The notes beneath the pieces were generated by a model. The model was not told where the DNA came from. It did no database searches and saw only the letters and a program-made list of their open reading frames with translations. Below, one piece after another: positions 8,262-15,053 of a DNA stretch of 53,227 nt (the first letter of the stretch is position 1; each line of letters opens with the position of its first letter). The stretch lies in the NCBI GenBank assembly GCA_964512485.1, contig CAZEHJ010000018.1, forward strand, positions 1-53,227. Direction: 5' to 3'. The position numbers and the translations under genes are program-made. Source of the stretch: CAZEHJ01 sp964512485. GTDB lineage: Bacteria > Bacteroidota > Rhodothermia > Rhodothermales > UBA10348.

Positions 8262-9182
8262 ATGCCTAACAAAATGGCTGGTGTATCAAAACTTGATCGT
8301 AGAGATTCTTCGTGGATCATCGATCGAGGCGTTCAGGTCCTGATGTTTATCGGCGGTATTTCTGCCGTCGTTTTCATCATCGGAATCTTCGTTTTCATCA
8401 CGAAAGAAGGTGTCTCCTTCCTGGGGGATCGATTTGATTTCATGGAGTTTTTCGCCTCGATCAAATGGCGACCAACTTCTGAAAACAATCAGTCTTTTGG
8501 AGCATTGGCCCTCATAGTCGGAACGGCAAGCATCACCGGTATGGCCATGCTCATCGCGATTCCGTTCTCACTCGGGGCAGCCATCTACATCGGAGAATTT
8601 GCCACAGGTAAAACGCGCGAATCGTTGAAAGTCCTGGTGGAGCTTCTTGCCGCCATTCCATCCGTGGTCTGGGGTTTCATCGGCCTGAGCATCATGAATG
8701 GCGTCATCATCGACCTGTTCGACGTTCCGGTGGGGTTGAATGTGCTCAATGCCGGGGTGATTCTGGGTCTCATGGCAGCTCCCATCATGACTACGATCGC
8801 CGAGGATGCGCTGAAAGCGGTCCCGGATCGCTATCGGGAAGCTGCCGAGGCGATGGGAGCAACCCGTTGGCAGGTCATCCGCAGAGTTATTTTGCCGGCC
8901 GCCAAAAATGGACTGGTTTCCGCTGTCCTCCTCGGTATCGGCCGGGGTTTCGGAGAAACTATGGCCGTTTTGATGGCCAGTGGACATTCTGTAAACATTC
9001 CTGGAAGCGTCTTCGATTCCGTGCGCGCTCTGACGGCGACCATCGCGGCAGAACTCGGCGAGACAGCTGTGGGCTCAGATCACTACGGGGCCCTGTTTAC
9101 CCTGGGCATCTTTCTTTTCCTCATCACCTTCATCATCAACCTTACTGCTGACCTCGTTGTCCGCGGTATCCGCAAAAAGTAG
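8262..9182 (+). CDS. pstC: Phosphate ABC transporter permease PstC
   Basis: A 306-residue inner-membrane permease. A long first helix (VQVLMFIGGISAVVFIIGIFVF) and a periplasmic loop precede the BPD_transp_1 core. The PstC EAA-type coupling loop is clear, EAAEAMGATRWQVIRRVILPAAKNGL at about 196-221, preceded by the typical AIPSVVWGFIGL segment. GFGETMAVLMASG is the conserved Pst permease motif. It pairs with PstA to form the channel. It starts 15 bases after the phoU fusion and ends two bases before pstA, within one operon. Confidence 0.95.
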   Translation: MPNKMAGVSKLDRRDSSWIIDRGVQVLMFIGGISAVVFIIGIFVFITKEGVSFLGDRFDFMEFFASIKWRPTSENNQSFGALALIVGTASITGMAMLIAIPFSLGAAIYIGEFATGKTRESLKVLVELLAAIPSVVWGFIGLSIMNGVIIDLFDVPVGLNVLNAGVILGLMAAPIMTTIAEDALKAVPDRYREAAEAMGATRWQVIRRVILPAAKNGLVSAVLLGIGRGFGETMAVLMASGHSVNIPGSVFDSVRALTATIAAELGETAVGSDHYGALFTLGIFLFLITFIINLTADLVVRGIRKK

Positions 9183-9184
9183 CC

Positions 9185-10054
9185 ATGTTTGCAGCCTCAC
9201 AGCTGAATATTAAAAACTACAAGATCCAGTCGAGATGGAGAATGTTGTTCATGGTGATGACACTTCTCCTGATTCTTCCGGTACTTATAATCCTGGTTTT
9301 GCTGATCATCAGAGGTGGTCCTGCAATATCATGGGAATTCCTGTCGCAATTCCCCAGTAACGGAATGACGGAGGGCGGCATATTTCCTGCCCTTCTCGGT
9401 ACGATTTTCCTGGTCTCCCTCGCACTTGTTTTTTCGGTACCGCTTGGTATTGCTGCCGCCATTTACCTCAGCGAATATGCAGCTGATAACTGGTTGACTC
9501 GCGCAATCAATCTGGCGATTATCAACCTTGCAGGAGTCCCATCCATTGTTCACGCACTTTTTGGTGTCGGAGCGTTCGTCATATTCATGGATTATGGTAC
9601 GAGCATTCTGGCAGCCAGTCTCACGCTCGCCATCATGACGTTGCCCGTGGTGATTGTGGCAACCCGCGAATCCCTTCAGGCGGTTCCCTACTCGTTCAGG
9701 GAAGCTTGTTGGAGCATGGGTGCAACCCGTTGGCAAACAATAAGAAGAATTGTGTTACCCAACGCAGTCTCCGGGATACTTACGGGCATCATCCTGGAAG
9801 TGTCGCGAACGGCTGGCGAAACTGCTCCAATCATGTTTACGGGGGCGGCATTTTTTCTCCCCTTCCTTCCCGAGAGCGTCTACGATCAGACGATGGCGCT
9901 GTCCTTGCATCTTTTCGTGGTTTCCACGCAGGTACCCAACGTACCCGACCACCTTCCATACGGTGTTGCTCTACTGCTCATCGGCATCGTGTTAACGATG
10001 AACGCGCTTTCCATCGGATTCAGGGTATACCTGAGAAACAAGAAGAAGTGGTAG
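9185..10054 (+). CDS. pstA: Phosphate ABC transporter permease PstA
   Basis: A 289-residue permease that partners PstC. It has about six membrane helices, a GGIFPALLGTIFLV segment opening the core, AGVPSIVHALFGVGAF, and the coupling loop REACWSMGATRWQTIRRIVLPNAVSGI at about 168-194, followed by EVSRTAGETAPIMFTGAA. The E-x-A-x-x-x-G pattern that contacts the ATPase is present in both permeases. Because the two ATPases of this operon differ from each other, the PstC and PstA coupling loops may each prefer one of them. ATG 9185 begins two bases after the pstC stop, and pstB1 follows after one base. Confidence 0.95.
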   Translation: MFAASQLNIKNYKIQSRWRMLFMVMTLLLILPVLIILVLLIIRGGPAISWEFLSQFPSNGMTEGGIFPALLGTIFLVSLALVFSVPLGIAAAIYLSEYAADNWLTRAINLAIINLAGVPSIVHALFGVGAFVIFMDYGTSILAASLTLAIMTLPVVIVATRESLQAVPYSFREACWSMGATRWQTIRRIVLPNAVSGILTGIILEVSRTAGETAPIMFTGAAFFLPFLPESVYDQTMALSLHLFVVSTQVPNVPDHLPYGVALLLIGIVLTMNALSIGFRVYLRNKKKW

Positions 10055-10055
10055 C

Positions 10056-10838
10056 ATGATGGAATCCCCAGAACAGTCTCTACACCAAACGGTCCTGGAG
10101 GTCGATGACCTCAGCATCTCCTACTCGGGCAAGACCGTACTCGAAAACGTGACTCTGGATGTCAAACAAAACGAAATCTTTGGCATCATTGGTCCTGCCG
10201 GCAGCGGAAAGACCTCGTTCCTGAAGGCCATCAACAGGATGGACGGTTTTACCAACGGCATGTCCACGTCAGGCTCCATTCGATTTCAGGGCTACGACAC
10301 CTCTCGGTGGAGAAATCTCTTCTCGTTGCGGAAACGGATCGGCGTAGTTTTTCCCCTCCCTGTCGGATTGCCTCTATCCATTTATGAAAATGTTGCTTTC
10401 GCGCCCAGAACTGCCGGTATCCGAAAAAAGGAACGGCTGGATGACATCGTTGAACGCTGCCTGACGCGGGCCGCCCTCTGGGATGAGGTGAAAGATCGAC
10501 TCGATTCGCTTGGATCATTGCTTTCCGGTGGCCAGCAACAGAGACTCACCATTGCACGAGCGCTTTCACAAGAACCGGACCTGCTTATGCTGGACGAGTT
10601 TTCGATTGCCGTCGATCCGGTTACCACGATGCGAATTGAGGATGTGCTGAAGGAACTAAAAAACGAGGTGTCCATCATCCTTGTAACGAACCTCGTCCAA
10701 CAAGCTGAACGACTGGCCGATCGCACTGCTTTTTTTCTGAACGGAGAACTGGTTGAAATCGGTGAAACCGCAGACATTTTTGAGCGCAATGCCAAGGATC
10801 AGCGAACGATAGATTATGTGGAGGGACGCTTTGGTTGA
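10056..10838 (+). CDS. pstB: Pst ATP-binding subunit 1 (PstB-like, non-canonical Q-, D- and H-loops)
   Basis: A 260-residue ABC ATPase of the PstB family. Walker A is GPAGSGKTS (46-54, Lys52), the signature is intact LSGGQQQRL (156-164), and Walker B with the catalytic Glu is LLMLDE (Asp180, Glu181). Other catalytic loops differ from PstB. The Q-loop, normally VFQ(R/K)P, reads VFPLP, so Gln is Pro100. The D-loop SALD reads IAVD. The switch His of VTHNM is Asn212 in VTNLV. Known PstB proteins are homodimers with all these residues conserved. The neighbouring PstB2 has the opposite set of defects, so the two probably form a heterodimer. The start is ATG 10056 or ATG 10059, directly after pstA. 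The frame is intact, so this is not a pseudogene. Confidence 0.9.
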   Translation: MMESPEQSLHQTVLEVDDLSISYSGKTVLENVTLDVKQNEIFGIIGPAGSGKTSFLKAINRMDGFTNGMSTSGSIRFQGYDTSRWRNLFSLRKRIGVVFPLPVGLPLSIYENVAFAPRTAGIRKKERLDDIVERCLTRAALWDEVKDRLDSLGSLLSGGQQQRLTIARALSQEPDLLMLDEFSIAVDPVTTMRIEDVLKELKNEVSIILVTNLVQQAERLADRTAFFLNGELVEIGETADIFERNAKDQRTIDYVEGRFG

Positions 10839-11643
10839 TCCAATTCAAACTACCGCGGAATCACTGACTCCAAACAACGCATATAAACACGCGATCAGTA
10901 CGAGTGAGCTGAATCTGTGGTACGGCACGTTTCAAGCACTGTTCGATGTAGATTTTCAGGTAAAACAGGGATTGATTACATCGTTGATCGGCCCTTCCGG
11001 ATGCGGAAAATCGACATTACTGCGGTGCGTGAATCGCATCAACGAGCGTCTTGGGTATGTGCGGACGGAAGGTCGTGTAGAAGTGCTCGGACACGATATC
11101 TACGGCCCTGATGTTGACCTCACTCAAGTTCGACAACAGGTAGGAATGGTCTTTCAACGGCCAAATCCACTTCCCGTCTCCATAAGGAAGAATATTCTGT
11201 TTGGCCATCAACTCCATTCAGGACAGACGACTACAAAAGCGCAAGCAGATGAGATCGTTGAATCAGCTTTGCGTCAGGTTCTGTTGTGGGACGATGCAAA
11301 GGATATACTCGATCGAACGGCTACATCACTTTCGCTGGAACAACAACAAAAGCTCTGCATCGCACGCCTTCTTCCTGTAAAACCATCCGTTCTCTTGATG
11401 GACGAACCGTGTTCCGCTCTGGATCCAAAAGCAACAGAGACCATCGAGGAGCTGATTTGGAACCTGAGGGGGCAGTACACCATCCTCATCGTAACGCACA
11501 ATATGGCTCAGGCTCGGCGAGCATCAGACGAATGTGCATTCATGCTCATGGGTAAAATGGTGGAGCACCAGCGGACGGAGGACCTCTTCGTAACTCCCGA
11601 TAGTCAGCAGACCGCCGATTACATCGAAGGTCGGTACGGCTGA
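10816..11643 (+). CDS. pstB: Pst ATP-binding subunit 2 (PstB, degenerate ABC signature)
   Basis: A 275-residue PstB paralogue, last gene of the operon. Numbering from ATG 10816: Walker A GPSGCGKST (59-67, Lys65), Q-loop VFQRPNP (Gln114), Walker B LLMDEP (Asp196, Glu197), D-loop SALD and H-loop VTHNM (His228) are all canonical. The ABC signature, LSGGQQQRL in PstB, reads LSLEQQQKL (172-180), so both signature glycines are lost. In a heterodimer with PstB1 its Walker side would face the intact PstB1 signature. The ATG at 10816 overlaps pstB1 by 23 bases. A TTG at 10831 is an alternative start, with GGAGGG five bases upstream. Both proteins end in the PstB-like tail Y(V/I)EGR(F/Y)G. Confidence 0.9.
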   Translation: MWRDALVDPIQTTAESLTPNNAYKHAISTSELNLWYGTFQALFDVDFQVKQGLITSLIGPSGCGKSTLLRCVNRINERLGYVRTEGRVEVLGHDIYGPDVDLTQVRQQVGMVFQRPNPLPVSIRKNILFGHQLHSGQTTTKAQADEIVESALRQVLLWDDAKDILDRTATSLSLEQQQKLCIARLLPVKPSVLLMDEPCSALDPKATETIEELIWNLRGQYTILIVTHNMAQARRASDECAFMLMGKMVEHQRTEDLFVTPDSQQTADYIEGRYG

Positions 11644-11650
11644 TTTGCCT

Positions 11651-12808
11651 TCAAGCCTTATTAACGAAGGAAGAAACGGTCTGCAAAATTGCTCTCAGAC
11701 ACTGATCTTCGTCATCATTGGGTACGATTGGAACGTTGAACGTGTCAGCTTCCGACAAAAGGAAGGACTGTAATTGCCATATCTGGTCAAAGCTCTCCAG
11801 GTACCTCTCCGATCTTCTCGTTTGGATTGCGTGCCCTCTGCCTTTTAGCCGCTTCTTAAGACGTTTCGCTTTCAGAACAGCCAATAGAACAGGCACTACG
11901 AGCGCGTCTGTTTCTTCCGCGATTTGACGCATCAGCTCAGGATGGAGGTGTACGCCTTCGATGATGAGAGATACTTGCTCTTGAGCTGATCTTCCAAGGA
12001 CGCCTTCAACTCCGACTGCAACTTGACTTGATTGAGTCAGGTATCCATTGATCATATCTGATCCAAGCTCGTCCGAATCTGCCGTCGGCAAACTGGCATA
12101 CGCTTCGAAGGTTGATGTATGCAGAGTCGGCAACAATCTCTCAGGAATCAACAATCGCATTACTTCGCGAAGCATATCTGTAGACTGGGTCCGAACAATA
12201 TCTAGACTGTGTGCTAACTCCGAACTGATCGAGCTTTTTCCGCTGCCGGTTGTTCCACCAATCAAAATGATAAGTGGTCGATCTTGATGCGAAAACTCAA
12301 CCCACCTGTTGTAGTTGTCTGCAGAAGTATTACCCACCAGTTCTCTTAGAAACCAGAGTACCCGACTTGTCAGATCTTTTGTCGATACTTCCGCGATATC
12401 CTTTGCAAGCAACTCATTTTCAACAGCTGTCGCAACCTCATATATCGAGTCTTGAGGAAGAGCACATATTGCCAGCGAATCTGCAAGCTGTCCTTTCGAA
12501 AATGGCGAGTCTGATCCGTCACTTGTGACAACACTGACTCTCGACTGCTCAATCGAGTTGTGGTGATACGCTTCGATGTATTGACCAAAGCCAATCTCGA
12601 TCAGATAGTCTGCGACTTTTTCTCTCAACTGTATTGTCGTCAGGCCTCCTGCGCCACCCAGTCGATTCCGCAATCCGGAAGCCGTAGCGTAAGCTTCCTC
12701 AAAGGTCATTCCTGCCTTTTGAAGAGACCGCGTGAGAATTCCCCTGAGAAAAGGAATCGAGGATCCGTCGGACTCGCTGACAATATGTAGCTTGTCTAGC
12801 TTTTCCAT
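11651..12808 (-). CDS. 2-phosphoglycerate-kinase-like P-loop kinase with two ATP-cone domains
   Basis: A 385-residue protein from ATG 12808; the upstream TTG at 12868 adds 20 residues that look less like a domain start. Two ATP-cone modules are stacked at the N-terminus. Each begins with the VxxxDGSxxPFxxGxLxxSL pattern (SDGSSIPFLRGILTRSL and SDGSDSPFSKGQLADSL) and ends in a helix such as LREKVADYLIE. The kinase domain starts at IILIGGTTGSGKSSIS, a Walker A. IIEGVHLHPELM and VPVLLAVLKAKRLKKRLKGR follow, as in archaeal 2-phosphoglycerate kinase, which makes 2,3-bisphosphoglycerate. ATP-cones sense ATP or dATP, so nucleotide regulation is inferred. The bacterial substrate is uncertain. It converges on pstB2 with 7 bases between stops. 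Confidence 0.75.
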   Translation of the reverse strand: MEKLDKLHIVSESDGSSIPFLRGILTRSLQKAGMTFEEAYATASGLRNRLGGAGGLTTIQLREKVADYLIEIGFGQYIEAYHHNSIEQSRVSVVTSDGSDSPFSKGQLADSLAICALPQDSIYEVATAVENELLAKDIAEVSTKDLTSRVLWFLRELVGNTSADNYNRWVEFSHQDRPLIILIGGTTGSGKSSISSELAHSLDIVRTQSTDMLREVMRLLIPERLLPTLHTSTFEAYASLPTADSDELGSDMINGYLTQSSQVAVGVEGVLGRSAQEQVSLIIEGVHLHPELMRQIAEETDALVVPVLLAVLKAKRLKKRLKGRGHAIQTRRSERYLESFDQIWQLQSFLLSEADTFNVPIVPNDDEDQCLRAILQTVSSFVNKA

Positions 12809-13003
12809 GCGTATTCTGAAGGAGATCTGGGGTTCGACCTCCGATTTGTCATCTGGGCGGGTGCGCAAACTACAACCCCGGCCAGTTTCGTCAAATCAAA
12901 TGTTATCAACGTCCAACATTCCGTCTGTTGACAGGCTGATGTCCGCCATGGCTGAACAGCGACTATCGACCTCAGGAATCTTGACAAAGCCGGAGAAGCA
13001 TCC

Positions 13004-14101
13004 ATGACCGCGCTGATCGTTGGAGCTGGCATTTTTGGACTGACTATCGCGAAATATCTGGCAGAAAGAGGTCTCGACGTGACGATAGTGGATAAGGGGC
13101 CGATTCCGAACCCTTTCTCATCCAGTTTCGATCATCACAGGCTGATCAGATTCGTGTACGGAGATCAGAAGGGATATGGTAGGCTTGTACCACACGCTTT
13201 CGCGGCGTGGGAAAATCTGTTCGAAGACATTGGTGAAGATCATTTTCTGAGTACAGGATGTCTTTCTCTCGGCCGAAAAGGGACCGATTGGCTGGATGTA
13301 TCCACGAAGTCTCTCACCAACCTGAATCTAGAGTACGAGGTATTGAGCCAGTTCGAGGCCCAGAATCGTTTTCCCTGGCTACGTTTTCATTCCACGGATG
13401 ACATTCTCTATTCACCTGACGGTGGCATACTCCGCGCTGACAAAATTCTGGCTAACCTCGCTCAATACCTCAAGGACGCAAATGTACGGCTCATCGAAAA
13501 TTGCGAAATTGAATCGTTTGAGGTTTCAAACTGCCGAGTTGCGAGCGCCGTCGGGCGATCATTTTCGGCGGACATACTGGTTACAGCTCTTGGGGCATGG
13601 CATTCTCAATTCTTTGAGAGTCCGGTTCGCGCATCACGTCAGGTATATGCCAGGTCTTATTCCCCGCCAGCGGCCATGACTGTTGACGCTGGATGCCCAA
13701 TGATTCTGGACCTCGAGGCAGGCGGAGGATTCTACTTCATTCCCGGAAACTCAATTTTTCCCTCCAAGTACGGAAACCACATCTCGCGTCACTATGAGGC
13801 GCCATCCGATATACGCGAACTGAGTGCTCTTGAGGTGCAAACGCTTTGTGAGATAGCCGATGATCGGTTTTCGAGCGGTTGCGCTCCCGACGTTGATGAG
13901 TACGGAGTATGCTATTACTCCATGGTACCTGACGAACAGGTACGGTTTGAACAGCGTGAGCGTTATTTCTCTATCAGCGGCGGGTCCGGCCACTCATTCA
14001 AATGGGGAGCACTGTTCGGAAAATTGATCGCTGACGCCATCACTGCAAAACGCAAGCCCGACATGGTGCGGGAGATTATTGCCGGGCGCGCATCGATCTG
14101 A
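13004..14101 (+). CDS. FAD-dependent oxidoreductase, DAO/sarcosine-oxidase-like
   Basis: A 365-residue flavoenzyme of the D-amino-acid-oxidase superfamily. The N-terminal dinucleotide fold is LIVGAGIFGLTIAKYLAERGLDVTIVDKG, with the glycine motif at about 7-12 and the ribose-binding Asp at the end of strand 2. SSSFDHHRLIRFVYG matches the flavin-contact region of monomeric sarcosine oxidases. ISGGSGHSFKWG near 325-336 matches their C-terminal G-x-S-G-H-x-FK signature, where a Cys or nearby residue may hold the flavin. It should oxidise a secondary amine or amino acid and make hydrogen peroxide; the substrate is not evident. The gene diverges from the 2PGK-like gene (195 bases) and its stop lies one base from the converging HD-protein stop. 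Confidence 0.85.
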   Translation: MTALIVGAGIFGLTIAKYLAERGLDVTIVDKGPIPNPFSSSFDHHRLIRFVYGDQKGYGRLVPHAFAAWENLFEDIGEDHFLSTGCLSLGRKGTDWLDVSTKSLTNLNLEYEVLSQFEAQNRFPWLRFHSTDDILYSPDGGILRADKILANLAQYLKDANVRLIENCEIESFEVSNCRVASAVGRSFSADILVTALGAWHSQFFESPVRASRQVYARSYSPPAAMTVDAGCPMILDLEAGGGFYFIPGNSIFPSKYGNHISRHYEAPSDIRELSALEVQTLCEIADDRFSSGCAPDVDEYGVCYYSMVPDEQVRFEQRERYFSISGGSGHSFKWGALFGKLIADAITAKRKPDMVREIIAGRASI

Positions 14102-14102
14102 T

Positions 14103-14933
14103 CTACTTCAGGTACATCCTGGGCTCTTCCCCATCGATAAGAGCTTCGATCTCCAGGTGCTTCATGATGGGTGATGCTTTCACTTTGCCCATCAGCACCT
14201 CTTCGATCTGGAAAAGACCTGTTGCATTGTCCATCTGAATTGAGACACGCACGGGCTTGTTCTGCCCACTTGTAATTTCTACGCGAGAAATCGTGTTGGC
14301 GGAGAAACGGTGCATATCACCCACCTTCGCATCAAACTGCAGGTTGATTGGGATCAGCGATCGCCCCTTGGTCATGTCCGTTCCGTCAGCTACAAGCACG
14401 ACACCGGCTTCAACCGAGTGAATCCTCGTGTGGGCCATGTGACCAACGATCACTTCATGAACCATCGCTCGAAGTACGATGCGTTTGTCCTGTTCTTCAG
14501 GATAGAGCCACTCCAAATACTTCACGATTATCGGGTCGATCAAATTTATGGAATGCCACTCGTGTTGATCTCTCGTCACGCCCATACCGGTATCGTGAAG
14601 AAAACAGCCTAGCGCGACTGCCAACTGTGAGTCTTCGAAGTCCGCTACCTGTTCCTCTTCGAAACTGGTTCTGATTCCACCCTCATTCAGCAAACCTAAT
14701 ATCTTGAGAGCGTTGTAGGTGGTAATCCGGGCATGAACCGGCCCGTGATCATTGTAGCCCAGTCTCCTGACTGAAACTACGTTCGCATAACTGTGATACA
14801 GGTTTATTTCCTTGTCATCAAGTAGGCGCTCCAGGAGTTTGCCGAGCCGTCCCGAGTAACGGGCTTTCAAGGCGGTGTTGAGTTGTTTTTCCTTTGGAGT
14901 TGGAGCCTTCCAATCTGGGATTATTTCAGTCAT
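14103..14933 (-). CDS. HD-domain phosphohydrolase-like protein
   Basis: A 276-residue cytoplasmic protein with an HD metal site. It shows an early His in YNDHGPVHAR, the HD pair in ALGCFLHDTGMG, later histidines in MVHEVIVGHMAHTRIHS and a final Asp in VLVADGTDMTKGRS. This order suits metal-dependent phosphohydrolases acting on nucleotides or phospho-signals. The C-terminal about 90 residues form a separate beta-rich part (FDAKVGDMHRFSANTISRVEI) not typical of plain HD enzymes. ATG 14933 is preferred because the minus strand has AAAGGA nine bases before it; the longer start would encode the SD itself as MNRKEKE. Substrate unknown. It lies downstream of rpsA but beyond its terminator. Confidence 0.8.
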   Translation of the reverse strand: MTEIIPDWKAPTPKEKQLNTALKARYSGRLGKLLERLLDDKEINLYHSYANVVSVRRLGYNDHGPVHARITTYNALKILGLLNEGGIRTSFEEEQVADFEDSQLAVALGCFLHDTGMGVTRDQHEWHSINLIDPIIVKYLEWLYPEEQDKRIVLRAMVHEVIVGHMAHTRIHSVEAGVVLVADGTDMTKGRSLIPINLQFDAKVGDMHRFSANTISRVEITSGQNKPVRVSIQMDNATGLFQIEEVLMGKVKASPIMKHLEIEALIDGEEPRMYLK

Positions 14934-14999
14934 TTCTTTTTCCTTTCTATTCATTCAACGTCCCAACACGATTGTCGGAACTAGGGTATGCGTAAAAAG

Positions 15000-15030
15000 A
15001 AGAGGGGCGGCATGAAATGCCGCCCCTCCT
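15000..15030 (-). terminator. Rho-independent terminator after rpsA
   Basis: A 12-bp stem, GAGGGGCGGCAT / ATGCCGCCCCTC (15002-15013 and 15017-15028), has a three-base loop. On the minus strand it is followed by TTCTTTTT. It lies 25 bases past the rpsA stop and closes the cmk-rpsA operon. Confidence 0.9.
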
Positions 15031-15053
15031 GCAATCATCGCATGTCAACAAAT

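Noticed and set aside
10056..11643. pstB2 or pstB1 as a decaying pseudogene copy
   Set aside because: Both frames are intact and the changed motifs are reciprocal, so decay is a poorer explanation than a heterodimer.
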